DNA of 40,672 nucleotides from Paulinella micropora (lineage: Eukaryota; Cercozoa; Imbricatea; Euglyphida), in contig BJOX01000098.1 of the NCBI GenBank assembly GCA_009731375.1, positions 379,805-420,476 of the forward strand, read 5' to 3'. The notes beneath the pieces were generated by a model. It saw only the letters and a list, made by a program, of their open reading frames with translations, did not search any database and had not been told where the DNA came from. Shown here one piece after another: positions 7,718-18,302 of this stretch; position 1 is the first letter of the stretch, and every line of letters begins with the position of its first letter. The translations under genes were made by a program, and so were the position numbers.

Positions 7718-10402
7718 CTGGAGGGGGAAGAAGAGAGGAAGGAGAAGACTGTGAAGTTTAACCCTAAAGTCACAGTGCTTTCTAATGCTGTTGTGCAGAC
7801 TGGGCCAACGCTTCCTCTATGTGAAAACAAAGATGTGGGTACACAGAGACTGCAGCCCCAAGGTAGTCTCATACCCGTTCATACAGCACGGTTACCAATG
7901 ATAACTGATGCAAATAGGAAGGCGAGACTTGCGATGGAGGCGAGGAGGCCAATGGCAGACGTATCGCCTCGGCCAAGCAAACAACCACGAACAGACTCAA
8001 TGTCTACGGTCGCGGCGGGTGGCGAGCAAAAAGACAATGTGTGTACTCAAGTACCACAAGACAATGTCGCTCAAATAGTAAACGCACCAGTACCGCAGAA
8101 TAATAAAAATGTTAATGAGGTGAAGCAGGAGGAGAAGAAGGAGGAGTTGAAAAACTTAGAGACAAGACTCCAAAATTTGGAACGTAAAGTTCTTGTTCTC
8201 GCAGCCAATATACACAGGCCCGATGCTCTGTGTTATACGGAACTTTATTGTGAAACATTGAAGACAATATTAAAAGTTGGTAATGATACGATGGCGAATA
8301 TTAATATTGTCGGCAGGAAGTTTTTTAATCGATACCGGGACTGGGTGGACGGAAATATGAAAAAGTCAACGGGCACTCTCAAAGGAGTGAGCAGCCGGAC
8401 GGATATCACGGGAATCATCACACTGACCTTTAAATTGAAATCCGCACGAGTATACCGTATGGACCTCTATGTCGTCCCCGGTTACCACGGGTCAATATTA
8501 CTATCGTATGACCAATTGGCTACGATGGGGGCTGTGATTGATTGCGCCGCACGGCGAGTGATATATGGAGTAAAAAGAGGAGAAGAGAACGATATTGATC
8601 CCTTCAACGCTACTGACTCTTATGAGGCTTATGAGCTGAGTCTAGCGACGGATCACAAAAAGATGGCCATCGCACATGAGGCACTTGAGGTGTACGTTCA
8701 CCCCCATGTCGTAAGACCGGATGAACTGTCCTGGACCGACAATTGGGAATCCCAAGTGTGCACTGTCACAGTTCCGACATGCCATTGGGACAAAAAGTCT
8801 ATTGATGACTTAATCGAGAAGCGAAAGGAGGAGATTATATGTGTCGCACAAAGAAGCCCGTCGTTGGCGAGATTCGCGGAAGGAGTAGGAACAGATGTCC
8901 ATATTACTAACGGATACTGTTTCCATGCGAAAGTAGGAGAAGAAAAAAGGGAGGCGTTTGTACCAAGGAGAACGGGGCGAATCCCGGATACTCCACCAGA
9001 AACTATTAAAAGTTTTATTACTGATTTCTGGGGTGACGAGCCCACGTGGCCGCGTTCACTGTCTGAAGTGAAGAAATGCTTACGGACTTTATTCGAAAAT
9101 AATAAGCCGTATACTATTATCCTGCCATATAATGAGAAGGCGATATGGGCGCAGGAAATAAGGGACCGGCTTATTGATCATCCTATACCGGTACCCTCTC
9201 GCAAGCAACAGCTAGTGGTGGCTTGTCGTATGGGAACTCGTGAGCAGAGCAGTGCATACAAGCGGAAGCTCAGAGACCTCGACAAGTTGAAATTGATACC
9301 GCAAGCATTCACATGCTTTGATGGTTTTTACACCCGTAAAGCTCCTTTGCAATACGCGAGACTCATTGACATGCTGGTGGAGCTCGGTAAAGATGATGAG
9401 CCGGACACGGTCACGTATGAAAAGACGGGCCTAGATGATGTCTCGGAAGAGGACTTAGGCTTGGAGGAGGACAGAGAACCCCTCAAGCAGCATAAGCAGA
9501 TGTCTGATGAAGATTTTCAAGAGGCGGCGCGGAAAATATTGGAAGAAGGAGTAGGCACGGAGAAGGAGAAGGAGCTTTTAAAAGCCAAATTAGAGGCGAA
9601 CAAGGAAATTTTTGACCCTCCACATGCAGGTGGTGTCAAGCCTGAAGATTTCACTGCGGTTATTTACAAAATACCGGGTGCGGAGCCGTCACCGGCACCA
9701 CGAAGGGCGAATTTGAGTATACATGAGGCGAAGATAGCGGAGGAGCTAGCAAGACAGCTGCTCAATGAGGACTTTATTGAGAGATCAACATCCTCAATAG
9801 TCTCACAACCGAGAATAGTGCCGAAGCCAGGAGGAGAATGGCGCCTGACAGTTAACTATGCTCGTGTTAACAAGGTGCTGGAGGAAGAGAGAAATCCTCT
9901 CCCGACATTAGAAGAAGGAAGGAGAGTACTGCGGAATGCAAAATTCTATTCGGTCATTGACCTTAAGAATGGCTTCTGGCAGATACCACTGGAGGAAAAG
10001 TCCAGATGGCTGACGGCGTTTGTGGTGGGTATGGAAATATACCAATGGAAAGTGCTTCCGATGGGCCTCAAGCAAGCCCCAGGACTTTTCCAGAAGGCGA
10101 TGCAGAAGATGTTGAGCAGTCAGTACGATGATTTGTCTGACGGTGGCTTTATGAGAAGGCGGGGACAGAAGGCGGGAGAATATGCATTTTGCTATATCGA
10201 TGACATTATCGTATACTCTAACACAATGGAGGAGCATATCGATCATTTGTCCGATATATTCAGGCGCATCGGAGCTTTTGGCCTGAAGTGCAATCTAAAG
10301 AAGTGTCAACTTGCCAAGACGAGTGTGACATACTTAGGGTACGAGATCTCCCATAATCGAGTCTCGATATCCAAAGAGAAGAGGGAGGAGATTATGAATT
10401 GA
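7718..10402 (+). CDS. pol: Pol, first part: protease and reverse transcriptase
   Basis: The frame is continuous with gag after its TGA. The first in-frame ATG is at 7898, so readthrough of the gag stop is the simplest expression route. The aspartic protease region begins near 8260. Where DTG is expected it reads Asp-Thr-Met-Ala (Asp at 8285), but the downstream ILLSYDQLA and GAVID elements are typical. A linker follows, then RT from about 9750, with the PKPGGEWR, VIDLKNGFWQIPL and LPMGLKQAPGLFQ blocks and the catalytic YIDD box at 10193-10204. The frame ends at TGA 10400-10402 inside the RT connection segment, where other Gypsy elements continue without a stop. RT copies the element RNA into DNA inside the particle. 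Confidence 0.9.
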   Translation: MEGEEERKEKTVKFNPKVTVLSNAVVQTGPTLPLCENKDVGTQRLQPQGSLIPVHTARLPMITDANRKARLAMEARRPMADVSPRPSKQPRTDSMSTVAAGGEQKDNVCTQVPQDNVAQIVNAPVPQNNKNVNEVKQEEKKEELKNLETRLQNLERKVLVLAANIHRPDALCYTELYCETLKTILKVGNDTMANINIVGRKFFNRYRDWVDGNMKKSTGTLKGVSSRTDITGIITLTFKLKSARVYRMDLYVVPGYHGSILLSYDQLATMGAVIDCAARRVIYGVKRGEENDIDPFNATDSYEAYELSLATDHKKMAIAHEALEVYVHPHVVRPDELSWTDNWESQVCTVTVPTCHWDKKSIDDLIEKRKEEIICVAQRSPSLARFAEGVGTDVHITNGYCFHAKVGEEKREAFVPRRTGRIPDTPPETIKSFITDFWGDEPTWPRSLSEVKKCLRTLFENNKPYTIILPYNEKAIWAQEIRDRLIDHPIPVPSRKQQLVVACRMGTREQSSAYKRKLRDLDKLKLIPQAFTCFDGFYTRKAPLQYARLIDMLVELGKDDEPDTVTYEKTGLDDVSEEDLGLEEDREPLKQHKQMSDEDFQEAARKILEEGVGTEKEKELLKAKLEANKEIFDPPHAGGVKPEDFTAVIYKIPGAEPSPAPRRANLSIHEAKIAEELARQLLNEDFIERSTSSIVSQPRIVPKPGGEWRLTVNYARVNKVLEEERNPLPTLEEGRRVLRNAKFYSVIDLKNGFWQIPLEEKSRWLTAFVVGMEIYQWKVLPMGLKQAPGLFQKAMQKMLSSQYDDLSDGGFMRRRGQKAGEYAFCYIDDIIVYSNTMEEHIDHLSDIFRRIGAFGLKCNLKKCQLAKTSVTYLGYEISHNRVSISKEKREEIMN

Positions 10403-13400
10403 CCGATACCGACGAACCGCACTGAATTGCACTCATTCCTTGCGATGGCGCAATACTATAGCCAGTTTATACCCGATTGGGGTGCAACACGGGCCAAAGT
10501 GGAGAAAATGATAGATTTTGGAGACTTTGAGAAGTGGGACGAAGAGGCTTTGCAAGCGTTTCATGCGCTCAAAGATCTCATTTACAAAGACCCGAAAGAC
10601 GGAGGACTGGTGTTAACGATGCCCGACTTTACGAAACAATTCGTAGTCGATACAGACGCATCTAAGTTTGCGATTGGGGCTGTATTACAACAAGAGGATG
10701 AGGAGAAGAAATTACGCCCAATCATGTTTATTAGTAGGAAGTTGTGTGCGGCGGAGAGAAACTATTGCACAAGGCAAAGAGAGGCGTTGGCGGTAGTATG
10801 GGCCCTCAAGAGGCTCAGAGAGTATTTGTGGGGAGGACCTCAATTTACTGTCAGAACTGATCATCATAACCTGTTATGGTTGATGAATCATGAACAGACG
10901 GGACGGCTGGCGCGGTGGCAAGCGTTCTTGTCTTGTTTCGATTTTACAATGGTCCATCTACCGGGAAAGCGAAATGTGGTCGCTGATAGCCTCTCTAGGC
11001 TAGAGTTTAACTCAGAAGTATCGGCGTTGGTGTCCACGGTGGAGATGGAAGACTTGTCCACTGACAAGGTGTATGAGGTCAGCCACATTGAGGCGATGGA
11101 GATGGCGAGTGGAGTCCGATATGACCGCACAGGTCTACGGTACAGTCCACAAGGCCCGGATCACGGGATATGTTGTGAGCTACATACCCAGGAGGACGCT
11201 GAGTGGTCCTATGAGGTATATGAGAATGCGAAGGCGAACATAAGAGAGGAAGAGGAGACGCAGGAAGTTTATGCGGAGCCTCCTCAAGAGCGGAGAAGTG
11301 ACCTAGACGATGACCCGGAAAGAATCGGGGTACGGCTAGAAGATGGTACTATCCATATAGCCTCGCCTACCGCATGGAGGCAACAACAGGCTCAAGATCC
11401 GGAGTTTAAAGAACTGATACAGTTATATCAGAACCCGGATGAGCTACGGATGACGAAAGCGATCAAAGATCAGATGAAGGAGATGGGATGGAGAGATGGT
11501 CTACTGTGGTACAAGGGCCTTCACGGTCGCTATGCGTCACAGCCGGACAAATGGACCCTTTGGGTACCGGAGAGTCTGAGACGATTTATATTTGTCGCAG
11601 CCCACAATTGCCCACTTTTGGCGCATCCGGGTCGACAACGAACTCATATGTTCGTAGCGAGGCGATTCTGGTGGAAGAAGATGAAGGAGGAGATAGATCA
11701 GGCGGTGGATGCATGCATCCCGTGCAAGATAAACAAAACACCACTGAAGGCAAATTTCGGCCTGATTGGCGAATTTCCTCTTCATGCGGGGATGTTTGAG
11801 TTTATACACATTGATCATGTGGGACCTTTCCCAGAATCGAAGGATGGTTACAAATACCTCCTTACGGCTATTGACAGAGCCACCAACTATGTGTGGATCA
11901 TCCCTGTCAAAGACGTTACCGGCAAGACGACGGCCGAGGCGCTGATCGATAGGATCATCTCACAGATCGGAGTACCAAGAAAGATATGTTCTGATCGAGG
12001 CTCGGACTTTAATAACGAGGTCATCGACAAACTATCTAAGTATTACGGGATGAAATGGCAATATGTTACTGCCTATAACCCGCGAGCAAATGGGAAAATC
12101 GAGCGGGTACACAGACCCCTCAAAGCCTCGCTAAAGATGTATTGCACGAAGAAGGAGAATCAAAGAGCATGGGTCGAGGCAGCACCATCATTTGCGTTTG
12201 CAATGAACTGTCTACCCTCTACGGCGTTAGGAGGCTCGAAGAGCTCAATCTCGCCATATCAGTTAGTATATGGGCGTGAGCCTGATATCCCGACTTCGCT
12301 CCTTCACCCAAAAGACACTTGGGCGGATGCGGATGAGTTGTTTGGGATGAGACTTAGAGTGAAGATGGAGGCGGAACAAATAGTCAGGGCGCATAGAGAG
12401 GCGGAGCGCCGAAAGACTGATGCTGAAGGGGTGCGACAAGCGCACTTGGATCAGATCAAGTTCCAGGTCGGGGATATTGTACTATTGTACCATCCTCAAG
12501 TCCCGAAGGGAGTCAGCTCTAAGCTGTTCACTCACTGGAAAGGACCTTATCAGATTATGGAACAGACGGGACCTCTGAATTACAAGATCAGGGGTAGAGG
12601 GAAGGTGCAAATTGTGAATGTAAGAAGGCTGATTAAGTATGATCCCTTCTTACTGGAAGATGAATCCGTTGAGGAGGCGTTAAAACGGATGAAGGATGAT
12701 TTCAAAGAGGTGCCGCCCATCCACAAGGAGGCTGGCATAGACCAAGACGATGCTTATCGGGCACCGATAGCTGAGAAGGAGGAGAGTGAGGTGGACAGCA
12801 AGGAGAAGACTGACCGCATAAGCGCGGTGGGGACTCAGTCCAAGTCTCCGCGAGAGCATAGCGGAAAGAAGGAGAAGATCACAGAGGCGCAGCTAAGGAG
12901 AGCGCGGAATGATCTTATCAACGACCAACCGAGGAAGGCGATGAGGTCGATGAGATCAAAGGACGTCCACCAGGAGGAGGAGGGGACGGACACTGACCCA
13001 AACGCGGGCAACGTTGAGATTGTCCATGAGCGATGGAAGGAAGGCGATGCGATAGCAACCATCGCATGGGTGAAAAATGTTTTCTATCTGATGAGACCAG
13101 CGGAACAACATGTCGCTGATGACACTCTCTCAGACTTATACTTGATGCGGGTCGTGGCGGTCCCACGACAGATGCGTGTCACACGGACACTCAAAATATC
13201 ATCAGCCGCAAAGATAGTACAACCGATACTCCAGTTCTGGAGAAGTATGGACCCGGTTGAGGATCCAAAGGCAAGACATTATCTGCCAGTATATAAAGAC
13301 GCAAAAAGTCTCGAGACATGGGATGATACAATTACTCCCAGAGACAAGGATTACACTGCGTGGACCATTCAGACACTGCCAAGAGGAGTGCTTGATGTCC

Positions 13401-13531
13401 CTTTTGAATTATCGTTGGGCGGAATCCCTAATAAGATCTGGGACATTCTCGAACAGTCAAAGTTCGATCTGACTTTTGTTGGTGGTCCTCCACCAGGCAA
13501 AGAAATCCGCGCCAGACGACGAAGGCAGTGA
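10403..13531 (+). CDS. pol: Pol, second part: end of RT, RNase H, integrase and a C-terminal extension
   Basis: Same frame as the preceding part, separated only by the TGA at 10400. It opens with the canonical ELHSFLAMAQYYSQFIPDW block. RNase H follows, with VVDTDASKFAIGAVL and REALAVVWALKR, ending at VVADSLSR (about 10980). Integrase has an HHCC finger (H and H around 11600-11630, CIPC at about 11713). Its catalytic core has DHVGPF, SDRGSDF and KIERVH; the last Asp and the Glu are separated by exactly 35 residues. A GPY module lies at about 12540. About 290 further residues after the GPY module are charged and not recognised, and end in a basic RARRRR tail. Confidence 0.9.
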   Translation, partial: PIPTNRTELHSFLAMAQYYSQFIPDWGATRAKVEKMIDFGDFEKWDEEALQAFHALKDLIYKDPKDGGLVLTMPDFTKQFVVDTDASKFAIGAVLQQEDEEKKLRPIMFISRKLCAAERNYCTRQREALAVVWALKRLREYLWGGPQFTVRTDHHNLLWLMNHEQTGRLARWQAFLSCFDFTMVHLPGKRNVVADSLSRLEFNSEVSALVSTVEMEDLSTDKVYEVSHIEAMEMASGVRYDRTGLRYSPQGPDHGICCELHTQEDAEWSYEVYENAKANIREEEETQEVYAEPPQERRSDLDDDPERIGVRLEDGTIHIASPTAWRQQQAQDPEFKELIQLYQNPDELRMTKAIKDQMKEMGWRDGLLWYKGLHGRYASQPDKWTLWVPESLRRFIFVAAHNCPLLAHPGRQRTHMFVARRFWWKKMKEEIDQAVDACIPCKINKTPLKANFGLIGEFPLHAGMFEFIHIDHVGPFPESKDGYKYLLTAIDRATNYVWIIPVKDVTGKTTAEALIDRIISQIGVPRKICSDRGSDFNNEVIDKLSKYYGMKWQYVTAYNPRANGKIERVHRPLKASLKMYCTKKENQRAWVEAAPSFAFAMNCLPSTALGGSKSSISPYQLVYGREPDIPTSLLHPKDTWADADELFGMRLRVKMEAEQIVRAHREAERRKTDAEGVRQAHLDQIKFQVGDIVLLYHPQVPKGVSSKLFTHWKGPYQIMEQTGPLNYKIRGRGKVQIVNVRRLIKYDPFLLEDESVEEALKRMKDDFKEVPPIHKEAGIDQDDAYRAPIAEKEESEVDSKEKTDRISAVGTQSKSPREHSGKKEKITEAQLRRARNDLINDQPRKAMRSMRSKDVHQEEEGTDTDPNAGNVEIVHERWKEGDAIATIAWVKNVFYLMRPAEQHVADDTLSDLYLMRVVAVPRQMRVTRTLKISSAAKIVQPILQFWRSMDPVEDPKARHYLPVYKDAKSLETWDDTITPRDKDYTAWTIQTLPRGVLDVPFELSLGGIPNKIWDILEQSKFDLTFVGGPPPGKEIRARRRRQ

Positions 13532-14039
13532 CAAAGAAACTATTTTTCTTTATGCGTCTCAAATAAACTGATTGATTGCCCACGGCGTATCATGATTTGA
13601 TCATGCATCATCAGTTATCAATATGAATATTAAAAAGACTCAGTGATATAACTTGGCATTCGATCGCAACATACGAGTGCGAAAGGTCGATCGACGATGA
13701 TACTACACCGTATACGGGGATCGCTAGTGTATTGAGCGATGGTGTTCCCGGGTATGACCCTTTCCAAGTCCTGGGATGATGTTCTCGAAAATGAAATGTT
13801 CTCTGAAACTTTCATTAAATTATTTTTTACGATAGATTATATACTGTCGTACCTGAGCACGGTCAATCTCTACTTGTGTCGGTATATCGCAGGGTCGGGT
13901 ACATACACCTCGACTTCGGATATAGCTATTAGGACTGGCCCCCTAATACTATATCATAGGATATCCGCCTTATACAAGGGTATGTCATTAAAAAAGACAA
14001 TGTACTTACGATCTCCCTGTGAATAATAATAATAATAAC

Positions 14040-14080
<41 letters not shown>

Positions 14081-14370
14081 TAAGAAGAAGGAGATCAAAG
14101 GAGAAATCGTACTACAGCACCACGTTGCTTGTATTTTTTTTATTAATAGTACGTTTGTTTTTGACATACTGCCGAAAAAAAATTGAGGGGAAGGAGTTCA
14201 AAATTTACAAGAAAGGCTAGAGAATCCGCTTTGACGTGCCGTATGAGGATATATTTATCGTCTTTTAGCGTCTATCCGTGGGTCGATGCGCTGTGTGGCA
14301 TGACTCCATAGCGCATACTATTTGCAGAAAGAAATCAGAAAGTGTATGACGAAAATGCTATTTCCGTCAT
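13532..14370. other. Retrotransposon 3' non-coding region with (AAT)n microsatellite
   Basis: No gene is recognised between the pol stop and the polypurine tract. An (AAT)n tract lies at 14026-14078. A 95-codon frame near 13739 resembles nothing known and there is no envelope-like gene. Confidence 0.7.
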
Positions 14371-14384
14371 AAATCGGGAGGGGG
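14371..14384 (+). other. Polypurine tract
   Basis: A purine-rich run ending GGGAGGGGG lies three bases before the 3' LTR. This is the usual site for plus-strand priming. Confidence 0.7.
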
Positions 14385-14387
14385 TAC

Positions 14388-14624
14388 TGTAGGCATCAAC
14401 CCCGGATAGCCGGTAAAAAGTACCTTTTCCTGGTGACAGGTGCACCAGCTTGTTTTTCAGTATTATTTGTCCGGATTGGACCTGATGCCATTTTATTCCT
14501 GGTCTGTTGCCGTTTTCCTTTTTGGCTTCACTGAGCTAATATAACGAGACATCATTCTCATCTTTTGAGGACTGTGTTTGGTTGTATTACCGACTTTTTA
14601 CGAGCTACCGTTGGGGGCATTACA
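14388..14624 (+). repeat. 3' LTR
   Basis: 237 bp, same ends as the 5' LTR, three substitutions relative to it, followed by the TAAC duplication. Confidence 0.95.
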
Positions 14625-14628
14625 TAAC
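14625..14628. other. Target-site duplication TAAC, right copy
   Basis: Matches 3994-3997 on the other side of the element. Confidence 0.8.
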
Positions 14629-15009
14629 TAGTTTTCGATTCCGTTCAGAAATGATTTCAAACGATCAGTTCAAAGTTCTTTTTAGCTATTACCACTTTTC
14701 CCATCCGCATTACCTTTTTCCCCGATTTCCAGTGAAACACGTTTTACGGTAAATTTGTGGAAAAGGAAATAAACGGAAGAACACAATGTTTAACTGTCAT
14801 CTTTGCCGTTCCCAGTCATTCTCGCTTAGCCTTCCCAAATCAGTTTGGTTTTCGAGTTCACCAACCCGACACTACCCGTTTACGACTACAACTTGAAGAC
14901 TCGCGACACTATCCGTTTGAGAACTGGAGACCTCACAATTTACGTTCTAGGCTTGATCGTATGTTGCACCCAAGCCTGCAATGAGTTCGAAATTATGTAA
15001 ATAAACGAA

Positions 15010-16265
15010 GTGACCTCTCTACTATTTACTTGTATTTCACCTGCTCTTCCTGAGTCAGGACTCAAAGCAGCCATAGTGTTTTTATTAAGAGCTCGTTGTA
15101 TCTGCCTACTTGAAGAGTTGTATACAAACTCACAGTTCGAATTTTTTTCCATCCAAGAGAAAACTACACACACAGAGTTGGTGTGTTCTGTGCACAGATC
15201 GATTTGGAAAGACCCTCTCTTTCAAGTGGCTATACAACAACGTATTAGGACAGTGGTAACCAAAAACACATATTTCTCGACAGACCGTTCACCTGCCGTT
15301 GCATTTTTGTGTCCCTCCTCTGCCCTTATACACACTATGCGGTCAACCAACACAGTATCTGTTTGGTTTTGTCGTTTTAGGGTCGCCCCCTACCTACAGA
15401 GTGGAGAACACCTCTTCCACTGCACCTCGCTCTCTTCAGCTACTGCTCTGCGTCCCGGCTTACTCCTGGTACGTCTACATGTGGAACCAGTTGCGACACG
15501 ACGACCCAGTCTCAAATTACAATGAGCACAAACGACGTTGTCTGGACTTATATCCCATTCTGGGCTCCCGCACAGACAGTGTCACTCTATGTACAGGCAA
15601 GAAGCTCCAGGAGGAAGTCAAGGCTGGCAAGACTGCTCGCCTCCATACTAACCTTTCACGTATACAAACCGTGCAATTTATTTACGATTTACTGACCAGC
15701 TACGTTGATGATGCACGAGACATTCTTCTGGAAATTCATAAGGATAAGGCTAACTGGCTACTACAGGTCCCCATTGCCCCTCAAGCCAGCCTAGACCTCC
15801 TTTGTAGCCCAGATTGGACATCCTGGGTTGGTGGGCGGAGTGTCGGCAAGCAAGTGACCCTTGCGTGGTGGCGGAGTACAGGCTTAGTGCTTCACAGACC
15901 AACCTGTGGGCCCAAAATTTGTGTGTCCTGTCCTTGGCCCTGCTTTGCTTGGGAATCCCGGCCTTGTGCGCTCCGGTAGTTCTGCAGGCAGTCAATCTAT
16001 GCTCGGCAGGGTGTGTTCTTCCTTTTCTTTTTCCTCTTCTATCCTGGCCCGCTTCCCTTTCGCTCGGCCCGCTGATTCTTCTAGTGCCTATAGCCTAACC
16101 ACGCAGACCGAGGCGACGGCCCAAGAGACTCAATCCACGGAACATCACTCTAGCTATGGCTACGCATTCTTTTTCCGCCTGATCCTGACGCTGCTACTCA
16201 CTCTAGGAACGCCGGCACTCGTGCTTGGTTTGGCCCACCGCGTGCACTGCAGCGTCGCTGATTAA
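15010..16265 (+). pseudogene. Frame-broken gene for a probable membrane protein
   Basis: Protein-like sequence passes through successive frames: one up to about 15290, another from about 15299 to 15840 (around 180 residues with a helical charged segment), a third with a hydrophobic segment near 15930-15990, and a fourth ending in a 20-residue hydrophobic helix shortly before TAA 16263-16265. At least three frame changes are needed. A decayed gene is the simplest reading; short introns or sequence errors are alternatives. ATTAAA at 16261 overlaps the stop and could be a poly(A) signal. The family is not recognised, and a membrane role is inferred from hydrophobicity only. Confidence 0.35.
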
Positions 16266-16879
16266 AAGCAAAAAAAAAGCAGAAATTCATTTTTTCTTGG
16301 TCTTGACAACAATTCACACTCCCCCCCCCCCTTCCTCCCAAGATCTCCGCGTGAAAGCTGGAAAACGAAAGAGCAAAAGGAGGAAGGAGGAGAGAAAGAG
16401 TGCGCACAAAAAAAAAGTTGCATTGGGACAGCTATAGAATGACAGCACGGTGTCACTCAGCATGACTGGCCATCGATTTTAGGAAAATGATACGGCCGAA
16501 AAAGGCGGTTCTGCCGAAGAACCAGAGAGTACTGCCTTTTTTCAACCATATCACGCAACGAAGAGATGGGGAGAATGCAAATTCCGCACAATTTGGAAGC
16601 AAGACGAACGGGCCGGCCCGCTCTAGAACAAGCAATATAAATAAAAACGCTTTACCGGGGAAGAATGAGGAAGCGCACCGGAAATTCTGGTGAGGTTAAT
16701 TTTTTAATACCAGGAAAGGGGGGGGGGGGGCGCCCTCCTCCCCCCTAAATTTTTCTCTTCCTCGGGGGGGCGCCCCCCCCCCCCCCCCCCCCCCTTTTTT
16801 TTTTTTTTNNNNNNNNNNCCCCCCCCCCCCAAACCCACTTTTTTTTTCTCTCGTTTCTTTGCATTTCTGCTAAAAAAGG
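16266..16879. other. Homopolymer-rich stretch with 10-base gap
   Basis: Contains C, G and T runs around an N gap at 16809-16818. A basic 68-codon frame at 16487-16693 starts at ATG but has no recognisable features; it is not called as a gene. Confidence 0.5.
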
Positions 16880-17343
16880 ATGCAAGCAGTGCCCGGTGCC
16901 GAATCCAGTGCGGTTCGCGCATTTAAGACCAAATACGAAGCAGAGGACGCCGTGGCCCTTCTGCCCTCAGGCGCGCGATTACGCTTGCAAGCAGGAGGCA
17001 GGCTGAGCCTGCTCCTCTCTCCGACGGTCTGCGCAAGAGTGGCTTCCCGCCTGCGAGCGCTGTTTTACTTTGTCGAAATGCGCGACGCCCGCCGAGGCTG
17101 AACCGTGGCCCGATGACGGGCATTTTAGGCTGTGCGCCCAACACGAACATAAATTAAAAAAGAAACGCGAGCGCCTTGAGCGTCGCAGACTAAGACACAA
17201 GCGTAAGCGGGAGGCTGCGCAGCGTTTTCAACCTCGCAAGAGAAAGCGTCTGCGACCTGTGAGCGACGCAGAAGCCCTGCCCCCCAGCGCCCCCCTCCCC
17301 AGCCCGCGCCGCCGGCAGGGCAGGCCTCCCCCGCGCCCTCCCA
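16880..17343 (+). pseudogene. Lys/Arg-rich protein gene, frame-changed and cut off
   Basis: From ATG 16880 a 65-residue segment, possibly globular, runs to about 17075. Strongly basic sequence then continues in another frame (about 17080-17340) with clusters of Arg and Lys and a Pro-rich end. It is cut off where a minus-strand Gypsy integrase fragment begins near 17345. Composition suggests a nucleic-acid-binding or virion core-like basic protein, but no family is recognised. Confidence 0.3.
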
Positions 17344-17344
17344 G

Positions 17345-17815
17345 TGTGAATCACCAGTGTTTTACCCTTTCCCTGTATTCGGTAGGTCAGGGCCCCTACT
17401 TGTTCCAAAACTGTGTAGGGTCCCTGCCACATCGGGAAGAGTTTAACACTGACCAAGTTGGGGACCTGCGGGACGCATAGAAATACAAGATCCCTCGCAT
17501 CATCCCAGGTACTCGCCCGATTCGTACTTGACCTTGGAAGGTGTGTTCTGATTGCGGTTGTGGGTCTCTTCGGCCTCGCGGGCCTTGGCCACGTAATGAC
17601 GGGCTTCCGCCATCACCCGTAGGCGACATGCGAAAAGCTCATCGTGTTCGAGGAATCCGCCTTCCGGGCGATGCGGCAGCACCATATCTTCCGGAATTCG
17701 TAGGTGGCGTCCGTACACGAGTAGGTTCGGTGAAGCGCCGGTGGTCTTCCCACCCAACGCTTTCGACCCCGTGTTGTTCATGGAGAACACAAAGGACGTA
17801 TATGTCCACCTACTA
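17345..17815 (-). pseudogene. Decayed Gypsy integrase C-terminal fragment
   Basis: Minus-strand frames resemble the region of the intact element just after the integrase catalytic core: a PNLLVYGR block, LRVMAEARHYVAKAREAEE, then LFPMWQGPYTVLEQ (the GPY module) and LTYRIQGKGK. The two parts lie in different frames, joined near 17460-17500. Sequence differs greatly from the intact element, so this is another, older Gypsy lineage. No LTRs were recognised. Confidence 0.75.
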
Positions 17816-18302
17816 GCCTCCCGATTCCCTGCAAGTTTGTTGTAATGTAGTGGCTAGGTATGGACTAGTTTGCACAATCAGACTTTGGTGCACAGCACTC
17901 GTTTTCTGTTTTCTGTCTTGTTATGTCTGCTCTTATGTCCCTCTTGCACTTGTGATGCGTGAGGATAAGCAGAAAATGACAGGACAGTGGATGTCTGTGT
18001 AGTCTGTAATGGTATAATGGATATGGAATGTGACGTGGTTTGTATGCTTATGAGGTCCGTTACAATTGGTTTCGTCTGTCCCCTTTCACACACAACCAAC
18101 TACACTCTAGCCCCCTCTCTTATCCTTCTGTATTATCCTCACACTGGGCCTTCTGTTTGCAGTGTTGTGTGGGTAGAGGAGATAATGGGTGGGTATGTAT
18201 AGGTGTCAACAGGAGTGATGCGTGAGTGTCTATTTGCAACACGTTCTATCCACTGTTTGTGTGTGATAAAAAGGAGCCAGCAATTCATGCCAAAGCAATT
18301 CA
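17816..18302. other. Intergenic, nothing recognised
   Basis: AT-richer sequence without a convincing gene on either strand. Confidence 0.5.

Larger units (their letters stand above)
3998..14624 (+). mobile_element. Ty3/Gypsy LTR retrotransposon, nearly complete, 10.6 kb
   Basis: The element has matching 237-bp LTRs with TG...CA ends, a TAAC target duplication, a primer-site candidate, a polypurine tract, gag and pol. The order protease, RT, RNase H, integrase places it in the Ty3/Gypsy (Metaviridae) group rather than Copia. The integrase has a GPY/F module and no recognisable chromodomain. The LTRs differ at only three positions (about 98.7% identity), so insertion is recent. All coding sequence from 5021 to 13531 is in one frame, interrupted by TGA at 7715 and 10400. 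No envelope gene was found. Confidence 0.95.

Noticed and set aside
13739-14026. Envelope-like gene at the 3' end of the retrotransposon
   Set aside because: The 95-codon frame has no signal peptide, Cys pattern or fusion-like segment.
16880-17101. Second histone (H2A-like) gene
   Set aside because: Some Arg/Leu helices recall H2A, but no signature residues align and the frame breaks; not supported.
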